Shown here in pieces: positions 1 through 5,643 of a DNA stretch of 7,776 nt. Positions within the stretch are counted from its first letter, which is position 1. Each line of letters opens with the position of its first letter. The position numbers were made by a program, and so were the translations under genes. This stretch comes from Bryobacteraceae bacterium (lineage in GTDB: Bacteria; Acidobacteriota; Terriglobia; Bryobacterales; Bryobacteraceae). The notes beneath the pieces are model-generated. The model was not told the origin of the DNA, searched no databases, and saw only the letters and a program-made list of their open reading frames with translations. The stretch lies in the NCBI GenBank assembly GCA_030044325.1, contig JASHWA010000023.1, positions 1 to 7,776 of the forward strand, in the 5' to 3' direction.

Positions 1-325
1 CCAGCAGAAACGCCGTGAACACCGGCCCGCGCACCAGCGTGAACTGGTTGCGCTCGAAATTGAATACGTTCGTGCCCGTGATGTCCGCGGGCATGAGGTC
101 CGGCGTGAACTGGATGCGCGCGAAATCGCATCCCAGCGCGTGCGCGAGCGTGCGCGCCAAAAGCGTCTTCGCCACCCCCGGCACGCCTTCGATCAGCGCG
201 TGCTGCCGCGTCAAAATCACGATCAGCGCCGCATCGATCGCCTCGTCCTGCCCCAAAATTACCTTGCGAACTTCCCCGCGCGCACATTCGAGCGTACGGT
301 GCAATGTTTGAAGTCTGTCGGTCAT
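1..325 (-). CDS. MoxR-family AAA+ ATPase, N-terminal part (cut by window edge)
   Basis: MoxR proteins are AAA+ ATPases thought to act as chaperones that mature or insert cofactors into partner complexes, often with von Willebrand A-domain proteins. The 108 visible residues contain the Walker A motif GVPGVAKT at residues 47-54 and the family signature QFTPDLMPADITGT at about 72-85. The family is usually around 310-340 residues, so Walker B, sensor and lid regions lie beyond base 1. The ATG at 325-323 overlaps the stop of the DUF4350 gene as ATGA, which fixes the start and implies translational coupling. The AAGAG just before the ATG is too close to be an ideal ribosome site. It is the last visible gene of the operon; in related loci a DUF58 gene normally follows. 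Family assignment is firm, but the client is unknown. Confidence 0.94.
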   Translation of the reverse strand, partial: MTDRLQTLHRTLECARGEVRKVILGQDEAIDAALIVILTRQHALIEGVPGVAKTLLARTLAHALGCDFARIQFTPDLMPADITGTNVFNFERNQFTLVRGPVFTAFLL

Positions 326-1335
326 CTCTTTTTTGAAGAAACGGCGCGGCACGCATCACGATACGCCGCAACCGCATCCTTGCCCCGAATCTTTTCCTCC
401 ACCGCCGCCGCCTTCGCCGCGTTCCGTTCCATTTTGCTCCATTCCGCAAAGCACACGCTCATCAGGTCTTTCGCCGCCACGCCGCGATACAGCAGCGCGG
501 TCATCCCGGCAAGCGAATCGCGCCCGGCGATCGCATTGCCCGCCGCCGCCCCGCGCGCCGGCAACAAGCTCGAGGCGCTGCGCCACAAAAACAGTCCCGC
601 CACGATCGCCAGCACCGCCACCGCGTCCTCCAGTCGGTACTTGCGCATCAGCTTCACCACGCTGCCGGTCTCGACCACTCCGAAGTGATTCTCATCGAAG
701 ATCGCGCGCCGCGCCGGCCCGACCACGCTCGCAATCAGCGTGGCGTCGCGCCGCTCCCGCAATCCTTCATTGCTCAGCGGAAACGTGTCCGCGATCAAAA
801 CGATCCACCCCGCGCCGAACTGCCGCTCCACGAATCCGCCATGCGTCCGCCAGTTCGGCCCTGGCTCGAAATACAGCGCCGTCTCGCGCGGGACGCTTTC
901 CTGATCCTCTTGATTCTGCCCCGTGCGGTAGCGAAACCGGATTCCCCACATCGCTTCGACGGGCCGCGAGAGGGGCACGTTGAGCGGCGTGCGCACCGGC
1001 AAAAAACCGATGATCAGCCGCCCTCCGTTTTCCACCAGCTTCCGGTACCCGTCGATGGTCTCGCCATCGAGCGCCGACCACGCCACCGGATCCACCCCCA
1101 ACACCAGCATCGCGTCCGCTGAACCCGATAGCGTGCGCCGGTCCTTATATAACCGCTCGACCCCGATCACTTGCCCCAGACTGTCATACAGCGCGCGTGC
1201 GCCCAGCGGGTCGCTGCGCAAGGACGAATACGGCGGATAAATGTCGCCGCTTTGAAGCGGCGCCACTATGACCTGCTCCAACCCCCATGCGAGAAACGCG
1301 GCCAGCGCGATCCCCATCCACACCCAGCGATTCAT
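322..1335 (-). CDS. DUF4350-domain membrane protein
   Basis: The protein has 337 residues. A membrane anchor spans about residues 4-26. A long extracytoplasmic domain follows, opening with the DUF4350-like segment PPYSSLRSDPLGARALYDSL (34-53) and containing FDENHFGV at 213-220. A second membrane span lies at about 235-252, then a roughly 85-residue cytoplasmic tail rich in Ala, Lys and Arg. DUF4350 proteins are known neighbours of MoxR, DUF58 and DUF4129 genes, and their molecular function is not established. A frame extension of 81 nt upstream (GTG/ATG-type start at 1416) exists, but it lies inside the previous gene. I chose the ATG at 1335-1333 because it gives an ATGA overlap like other junctions here and starts directly with a membrane anchor. 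A hairpin covers this start codon (see separate entry). Confidence 0.86.
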   Translation of the reverse strand: MNRWVWMGIALAAFLAWGLEQVIVAPLQSGDIYPPYSSLRSDPLGARALYDSLGQVIGVERLYKDRRTLSGSADAMLVLGVDPVAWSALDGETIDGYRKLVENGGRLIIGFLPVRTPLNVPLSRPVEAMWGIRFRYRTGQNQEDQESVPRETALYFEPGPNWRTHGGFVERQFGAGWIVLIADTFPLSNEGLRERRDATLIASVVGPARRAIFDENHFGVVETGSVVKLMRKYRLEDAVAVLAIVAGLFLWRSASSLLPARGAAAGNAIAGRDSLAGMTALLYRGVAAKDLMSVCFAEWSKMERNAAKAAAVEEKIRGKDAVAAYRDACRAVSSKKR

Positions 1336-2843
1336 GAAAGGCTCGCTTTCATGCGCGACAAATCGGAGGAGAATTGAGATACGATTTCCCGGTCCGCAAT
1401 GTGAAATCCGTACCAAATCTGCTCAAATGTCGCGTTATTTGCCTGGAATAGCGCACAAATTTCCGGCTGTGACCGGGCGCGCCGCTCCAGCTCGCGTCGG
1501 TAATCGAGACCGCTCTTCCATTTTCGAATCGAAATCAGGCCCCGCGCCCCCAACACGTTCAGCCCCGCCAGATACAGCGCGCGCATCGCCAGCCGAAGAT
1601 CGCCCTTCGCGATGCATTCGTCGGCGAGCTTCAACCAGCCCGCCTCCGGCAACTGGTCTGCCGTCGTGGATTCGTCGGCGAGATTCACCTCCGGCGTCGC
1701 CGCACCCACCGCTTTCGCCGCGACCGAGCGTTTGCGCCCGCGCAAATAGAACGCGACCGCCGCTCCTACAATCAGCGCAACCACCAGCCCGATCAAGGTC
1801 TCAAGCATCCGCCGCGTCACGGGTGACCCCTTCCCCGGGCTCTCTTTTTCGGGCGTCTCGCGCAACCATTCGGCGATCACGCGCTTCACATACTCCCACC
1901 CGCGATGCACCAGGTCGCCCGCCGCGCGCACCCACCCCACCCAGCGCCCCTCCGGTTCTGCCGCAATTTGCGGCGTGCGCCAGGTGAACTCGCGGCGATG
2001 CACTACTTCGTCGATCGAGCGGTCCAGCCGCGCCGGATCGATCGAATTCGTCTGCGCGCGCGCCGCGGGAAAAACCGCGAGCAGAAAAACGGCAACCGTC
2101 ACCGCCCGCCGCAGCGCCGCCCGCAGATCCTCGCCCGTCGTCAGCGATTGCCCGTAGAAGCAGCGCAGCACGTAAACCGCATCAAGAACCGGATCGATCG
2201 CCAGCCACGTGAGCACCGCCGCCGCGCCCAGCGTGCCGGAATGTAAAATATGATTTCCCGCCCGCACCAGGTCGCCTTCAATTCCCAGAAAACTCCGCGC
2301 AAGCTGCGGCAAAAAAATAATCGCCAGCAGCACATTCAGAAAAATCGCCAGCGCCGCGAGACTGATAATCGCGAGAATCGCCCAGTTCTGCCGCGTCCAC
2401 AGAATCGATTGCCGTCCGGCCACGCGCAGCGGATCGCGCTCGCCGAGCGCCGCAAACAGCGAAACATTCCGAAAAAAAGCCACCGTCCAGGGAAACGGAA
2501 GCGGAATCAGCAGGCTCACCGGCTGCAGCGCAGCTTCCATGAAAATCAGGCGAAAAAAACTTCCCTGCGGCGCGGGTCCCGGCGAAAGCGTGCGGAACAA
2601 TCGAGCGGCGAAGATCGCCTGGCAGAAATTTTTCCAGATGAACAGCGCCGCCAGCCCGAGCGAGCCGGTCACCAGATGTTGCGCCGCGAACGGGCTGTGC
2701 ATCATCTCGCTCAGAAAAAACAAAAGTCCGACCAGGAACGGGATCGCGCCGCCGAGATAAACCACAATCGCGGAGGCCGGCGCCGCCAGCAACAGCCCCG
2801 TGGCTTCCTCCAGAAGATCGATCGCGCCGCGCGAATTCGTCAT
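1332..2843 (-). CDS. Multi-pass membrane protein with C-terminal DUF4129 domain
   Basis: The protein has 503 residues. The N-terminal 245 residues are membrane-embedded, with hydrophobic segments near 19-45, 57-82, 100-125, 155-180 and 203-222. A signal-peptide-like stretch at 245-264 ends FPAARAQT. An extracytoplasmic segment (about 265-345) opens with a DUF4129-type helix around LDRSIDEVVHRREFTWR. A membrane span follows at 348-367, and the tail (about 400-500), rich in paired Arg residues, matches the DUF4129 C-terminal domain (GDLRLAMRALYLAGLNVLGARGL region, split across 414-436). DUF4129 proteins accompany MoxR/DUF58 systems; the function is unknown. The ATG at 2843-2841 overlaps the previous stop as ATGA, with GGAA 5 nt upstream. 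The architecture suggests fusion of a polytopic protein to a formerly separate, signal-peptide-bearing DUF4129 protein. Confidence 0.86.
   Translation of the reverse strand: MTNSRGAIDLLEEATGLLLAAPASAIVVYLGGAIPFLVGLLFFLSEMMHSPFAAQHLVTGSLGLAALFIWKNFCQAIFAARLFRTLSPGPAPQGSFFRLIFMEAALQPVSLLIPLPFPWTVAFFRNVSLFAALGERDPLRVAGRQSILWTRQNWAILAIISLAALAIFLNVLLAIIFLPQLARSFLGIEGDLVRAGNHILHSGTLGAAAVLTWLAIDPVLDAVYVLRCFYGQSLTTGEDLRAALRRAVTVAVFLLAVFPAARAQTNSIDPARLDRSIDEVVHRREFTWRTPQIAAEPEGRWVGWVRAAGDLVHRGWEYVKRVIAEWLRETPEKESPGKGSPVTRRMLETLIGLVVALIVGAAVAFYLRGRKRSVAAKAVGAATPEVNLADESTTADQLPEAGWLKLADECIAKGDLRLAMRALYLAGLNVLGARGLISIRKWKSGLDYRRELERRARSQPEICALFQANNATFEQIWYGFHIADREIVSQFSSDLSRMKASLS
1333..1353 (-). promoter_or_regulatory. 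Hairpin sequestering the DUF4350 start codon
   Basis: The arms CATGAAAG and CTTTCATG are perfect 8-bp complements separated by a 5-nt loop. In the transcript the 3' arm contains the AUG of the DUF4350 gene, and the whole hairpin lies in the last codons of the DUF4129 gene. A ribosome finishing the upstream gene would melt it, so it could enforce translational coupling. The pairing is seen directly; the regulatory role is inference, and the repeat may be fortuitous because it also encodes the protein tail. Confidence 0.4.
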
Positions 2844-3127
2844 ACGTTTCCGAAAAAATCAGCCGGAATTCTGGCTAAAATCAGGCCGAGATAATAAAAA
2901 ATCAGCCACGCGAGCAGAAATCCGCCCGCGCCCGTAACCATCCATCCCGCCATCGACGCCCCGTGCGCCGGCTCGGCCGTCTTCGCCGTCCCGCACTCGG
3001 CGCAAATCATGCGGCCATCGTGTTCGGTGACGCATTCGCGGCAAAAATACCGGCGGCACACCGGGCAGCGAACCACCGCTTCTCTCGAAGCGTGATGAAA
3101 GCAGCGCTGCTCGACCAGCGGAGTCAT
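2840..3127 (-). CDS. Small B-box-like zinc-finger membrane protein (95 aa)
   Basis: A compact cytoplasmic zinc module is followed by one hydrophobic hairpin or span. The predicted ligands are C9, H12, C21, C24, C29, C32, C42 and C45, with spacing C-x2-H-x8-C-x2-C-x4-C-x2-C-x9-C-x2-C, enough for two zinc ions. This resembles the B-box-like fingers found at the N terminus of some bacterial membrane proteins. Residues 59-85 are strongly hydrophobic and aromatic, and the protein ends soon after. The ATG at 3127-3125 overlaps the stop of the PH-like gene as ATGA, and a GGTGA sits 7-8 nt before it. Its own stop overlaps the DUF4129 start. A much longer frame reading back to 4015 exists, but it is antisense-free shadow of the PH-like gene and is Arg/Gly-rich without domains. 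Likely a membrane-tethered adaptor; no enzymatic motif is visible. Confidence 0.85.
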   Translation of the reverse strand: MTPLVEQRCFHHASREAVVRCPVCRRYFCRECVTEHDGRMICAECGTAKTAEPAHGASMAGWMVTGAGGFLLAWLIFYYLGLILARIPADFFGNV

Positions 3128-4086
3128 GCCGTTTTCACCGGACGCTCGAACCACGCCGCCACCAGTCCCGCAACGCCCGCGACCATGCGCCATCCCGCCG
3201 CCAGCACCGCTGGCGCGTGTTCGAACGCCACCCAGCCCGTCAGGCTGGGCGGTGCCGGCCTTCCCCTCCGGCTCTGTTCCATCACCGAACCCATATAGTG
3301 CGTGAAGCTCCGCGCCAGCCCCACCGCGTCCCAGCTCATGAACAGCAGCGCGATCACCATCAGCGCGTAAACCAATCGCCGCGGATCGCGCACGCCGCGC
3401 CGCGCCAGCGCAAATATCAGGATGACAAATTCGCCGAAAAATGTCGTGGGCAGCACGTTGTCCAATTCGTTGGGGAACCGCTGCATCAGCAGCACGAAAA
3501 CCGCATTTACCAAGAACAGTCCGAACAGCGCCTCGGGAAGATAGCCCGGCGCTTGCGGAACCTCGGGCGGCGCATCGGCCGGCGTCGCAGTCACCGCCGG
3601 AGCGATCGCCGCGATCTGGTCGAACGAAAGCGTCCCCTGCGCCGCTTCGATCGCCGGGCGGATGCGCTCGAGAAACGCTCGCGCGCTTCGTAGCCGCGAA
3701 ACCGGCGTGAGCAGCTCGCGCGTGACCGCGGTGTGAAGATAGCAACGGCAGCGCCGCCCCAGCGCAATATCGGCCATCGAAAACCCGATCGCGATCGCGC
3801 CCGTCGCGCCGAAAAAAATCTTTCCGGCCGTCGAATCGACCACCAGGAACACGAGCGTCCAAACGATCGACGCTCCCAGCGCGGCGAGCTGCCAGGGAGT
3901 ATGGTCGGCGAGCGGAGTCACCACGATCGCCTGAATATCGGCCAGCGCGAAGCGCCGGTATTGCTCCACAAAGCGGCTCGAACGGACCAGCAGAATATGA
4001 TCGGAGGCGAGCCACAGCTGCGAAAACCCGCCGATTCCGCGCCGCCGTGGCGTCAGCTTGCGATAAATGGATTTATTTTTCGCCAC
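3124..4086 (-). CDS. PH-like, multi-pass membrane protein of unknown function (320 aa)
   Basis: I do not recognise a named family with certainty. Residues 21-58 (WLASDHILLV, then YRRFALADIQAIVV) resemble the first strands of a bacterial PH-like domain, in the style of proteins that start with a displayed-ligand 'RRF..DIQ' segment before a membrane pair. Membrane spans are likely at 65-84 and 88-108. A cytoplasmic segment follows with CRC at 113-115 and an amphipathic helix ending AQGTLS near 153. A Pro/Ala linker spans 162-182, with further spans at 184-202, 213-228, 238-258 and 291-312. The start is GTG at 4086, because an in-frame TGA at 4104-4102 rules out any earlier start in this frame. 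The spacing is 15 nt after the preceding stop, with no Shine-Dalgarno sequence, so it probably depends on reinitiation. Its stop overlaps the 95-residue gene. Confidence 0.82.
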   Translation of the reverse strand: MAKNKSIYRKLTPRRRGIGGFSQLWLASDHILLVRSSRFVEQYRRFALADIQAIVVTPLADHTPWQLAALGASIVWTLVFLVVDSTAGKIFFGATGAIAIGFSMADIALGRRCRCYLHTAVTRELLTPVSRLRSARAFLERIRPAIEAAQGTLSFDQIAAIAPAVTATPADAPPEVPQAPGYLPEALFGLFLVNAVFVLLMQRFPNELDNVLPTTFFGEFVILIFALARRGVRDPRRLVYALMVIALLFMSWDAVGLARSFTHYMGSVMEQSRRGRPAPPSLTGWVAFEHAPAVLAAGWRMVAGVAGLVAAWFERPVKTA

Positions 4087-4101
4087 GGGACCAACGCGCC
4101 A

Positions 4102-4680
4102 TCATTGCACCCTCGGAAGCCGCAGGATCGCCCGGAGTATAAAACCGGCCCCGGCCAGCTCCGCCGCCGCAAACAGCGCCGCCAGATAGAACCGGATGCG
4201 CGTCCGCGGCAGGATGCTCAACGGCGCACGCCAGCGCCGCACAACCGTGTACAGCGCCGCTGGCGCGCCGATGATCGCGGGCCAGAACAGCAGCAGCGGA
4301 AACGTCGCGAGCGCCAGCGCGATCGTGTCGTACATCGTGCGCTGTGTTTCCGCGGCCTCCAGCCGGTTCGACGCGAGGCTGTTTTCAAAACACTTGGGAC
4401 ACAGCCGCCGCCCATCGATCTCGATTTCGCACAAGCTGCACAGAAACCGCCCGCATTCGTCGCACGGGACCACCGCCCGGCTTCCGGGGTGATAAAAACA
4501 GCTCGCTTCCGTCTCGCTGACCAGCCCTTCGGGCTGCGCTCCGCTGCGCGCGCGCGCGATTGCGGGAAAAACCAGCGCCACAATTTTTTCGCCGCAAACC
4601 GGGCAGCGAACCCCCTCCTCGCGATTCCACGATTCCACCGGAATCGGCCAGGAGCACCCGCCGCAGCAAAGCGTGGTCAT
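4102..4680 (-). CDS. Membrane protein with zinc ribbon plus B-box-like zinc finger (192 aa)
   Basis: Two metal modules precede a membrane domain. The first is a zinc ribbon with C6-x2-C9 and C26-x2-C29. The second is a B-box-like motif with C61, H64, C73, C76, C81, C84, C94 and C97, whose spacing is identical to that of the 95-residue protein downstream; both also share CF, AVV and DGR at equivalent places. Hydrophobic segments lie at about 118-146 and 163-186. No catalytic residues are apparent, which favours a scaffold or sensor role at the membrane. The ATG at 4680-4678 directly abuts the TAA of the RDD gene (no spacer and no Shine-Dalgarno), so translation is probably coupled. A 13-nt alternating GC run (4546-4558) lies inside the linker between the two modules. 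Confidence 0.87.
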   Translation of the reverse strand: MTTLCCGGCSWPIPVESWNREEGVRCPVCGEKIVALVFPAIARARSGAQPEGLVSETEASCFYHPGSRAVVPCDECGRFLCSLCEIEIDGRRLCPKCFENSLASNRLEAAETQRTMYDTIALALATFPLLLFWPAIIGAPAALYTVVRRWRAPLSILPRTRIRFYLAALFAAAELAGAGFILRAILRLPRVQ

Positions 4681-5454
4681 TTATCGCGCGTAGACCACGC
4701 GCGTGTCGCAAATGCGATCGTGCAGCGCGCGCTTCTGGTCGTCGAATCCCGCCATGATGAACCCGATGTAAAACGTGAAGCCGCTGAGCAGATACGCGAA
4801 GAAGCGCCCGGCAGCCTGGCCGGCGCTCATCATCGAACCGTCCGCGCGAATGATTTTTAAGCCCAGCATCAGCTTCCCCGGCGTTCCCCCGCGCGTCGAA
4901 TCGAAGTACACTTCGTACCCGAAATTCACGCCGAAACCCACCAGCGCGTACATCCCCAGCGCCGCCGCGAATACTCCGATGTTGCGCGTGGGATCCGTCG
5001 TCATGACGCCTAGGCCGAAAAGCATCGTGATCGGAATCGCGAAAATCCCGATCAGGATGGCGAGAATCACCGAATCGATCACCCGCGCGACAAAGCGGAT
5101 CCAGAACCCCGCATAGCGCCATGCCGTAATCCCCTGTCCGCCTTCACGCACGCGCTGCAGATAGATCGGTTTGCACTGCGCGCACACCGTCGCGTTGCCG
5201 ATCGACACCAGTTGGCTCATCGCGAACGGCCGTCCGCACTCCGAGCAAAAACCGCTGCCCGCCGGGATGGGAACCGCGGGCATGGGCACCGCGGGCCGAA
5301 CTCCGCGCGCGATCGAATGCGGCTGCCAGTTGGGCATCCCCTCGCGCCATACCAGCGTGTCGTCCCGCACGAAACCCGCGCGAACCAGATCGTCAAGCGC
5401 CGCATCCTCCACCGGCCCGACCTGTCTCCCGTTATCGGCGTAATACCAGGGCAT
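4681..5454 (-). CDS. GYF_2 (DUF4339) / zinc ribbon / RDD-family membrane protein
   Basis: The protein has 257 residues in three parts. Residues 1-50 are a GYF_2-type domain (MPWYYADNGRQVGPV, then LVWREGMPNWQP), a fold typically used for Pro-rich peptide or protein binding. After a Pro/Ala linker comes a four-cysteine ribbon (C70, C73, C91, C94). The C-terminal half is an RDD domain with R124 and D127 at the start of the first span, the signature GGTPGKLMLGLKII at 189-202, and ALHDRICDTRVV near the end, including D246. RDD proteins are multi-pass and of uncertain function; transport roles have been reported for some. The frame extends to an upstream ATG at 5502, but I chose the ATG at 5454 because GGAGG sits 8 nt before it and the GYF_2 domain begins there. 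It is the first gene of the operon that ends in MoxR. Confidence 0.93.
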   Translation of the reverse strand: MPWYYADNGRQVGPVEDAALDDLVRAGFVRDDTLVWREGMPNWQPHSIARGVRPAVPMPAVPIPAGSGFCSECGRPFAMSQLVSIGNATVCAQCKPIYLQRVREGGQGITAWRYAGFWIRFVARVIDSVILAILIGIFAIPITMLFGLGVMTTDPTRNIGVFAAALGMYALVGFGVNFGYEVYFDSTRGGTPGKLMLGLKIIRADGSMMSAGQAAGRFFAYLLSGFTFYIGFIMAGFDDQKRALHDRICDTRVVYAR

Positions 5455-5462
5455 TGTGGTTG

Positions 5463-5467
5463 CCTCC
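5463..5467 (-). promoter_or_regulatory. Shine-Dalgarno site of the RDD gene
   Basis: The transcript reads GGAGG, 8 nt before the ATG at 5454. It is the best ribosome site in the window, and it decides between this start and the frame-extended one at 5502. Later genes of the operon mostly lack such sites and rely on overlaps. Confidence 0.78.
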
Positions 5468-5478
5468 GTTAGAGGACA

Positions 5479-5487
5479 AGTGTAGCA
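5479..5487 (-). promoter_or_regulatory. Probable extended -10 promoter of the MoxR-type operon
   Basis: Read on the minus strand this is TGCTACACT, an extended -10 (TGn followed by TACACT, which fits TAnnnT). Transcription would start near 5472, giving a leader of about 18 nt that just accommodates the GGAGG site. The -35 region (about 5502-5507, read CGAAAA) is poor, as is common for extended -10 promoters. No experimental support is available from the sequence. Confidence 0.4.
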
Positions 5488-5643
5488 GGAGTGGATACGC
5501 ATTTTCGGTTGCGGTTCGGTATCGGCCCTGAATCCAATCGGCCGCTGGAACGAACCGCGACCATAGGGAGCGGCGAACGGTCGGCGCCTTTCAGAATCCT
5601 TTCGCGACGCGTCCGGCTAAGGGTCGAGATGAGCCGCGTGCGT

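Larger units (their letters stand above)
5455..5643. other. Intergenic region between the respiratory and MoxR units
   Basis: This 189-bp gap is the only sizeable non-coding stretch. It carries the predicted promoter and ribosome site, and a 7-bp direct repeat ATCGGCC at 5521-5527 and 5537-5543 just upstream of the promoter. I see no strong hairpin followed by a T run in the minus direction after the cytochrome b stop. Read-through from the respiratory unit into the MoxR unit is therefore possible. Confidence 0.6.

Noticed and set aside
1336..1416. Upstream start for the DUF4350 gene
   Set aside because: It would overlap the DUF4129 gene by 85 nt and add a non-hydrophobic leader before the membrane anchor. 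The ATGA overlap at 1335 fits the operon pattern.
3128..4015. Upstream extension of the 95-residue zinc protein to 391 residues
   Set aside because: The extra 296 residues are an Arg/Ala/Gly-rich alternate reading of the PH-like gene. The protein-like sequence begins at MTPLVEQ, exactly at the ATGA overlap.
4522..4536. CAGCCC/GGGCTG hairpin in the 192-residue gene
   Set aside because: It is short, within coding sequence, with no T run and no gene boundary nearby. It is most likely a composition effect.
4546..4558. Alternating GC run of 13 nt (Z-DNA-like or slippage repeat)
   Set aside because: It sits in the coding linker of the 192-residue protein, encodes Ala/Arg codons expected at this GC content, and keeps the frame open.
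3733..4860. Long plus-strand open frame of 375 codons
   Set aside because: It lies opposite three well-supported minus-strand genes, is dominated by Arg, Gln and Pro, and shows no domain. It is a product of high GC and the opposite-strand codon bias; the same applies to the other plus-strand frames.
5455..5502. Upstream ATG start for the RDD gene
   Set aside because: It would bypass the GGAGG site, place the start upstream of the likely transcription start, and add 16 residues before a complete GYF_2 domain.
5580..5643. Possible terminator after the cytochrome b stop
   Set aside because: Only weak pairings were found (a 5-bp CGGCT/AGCCG stem with a long loop, and a GACGCGTC palindrome), with no T run in the minus direction.
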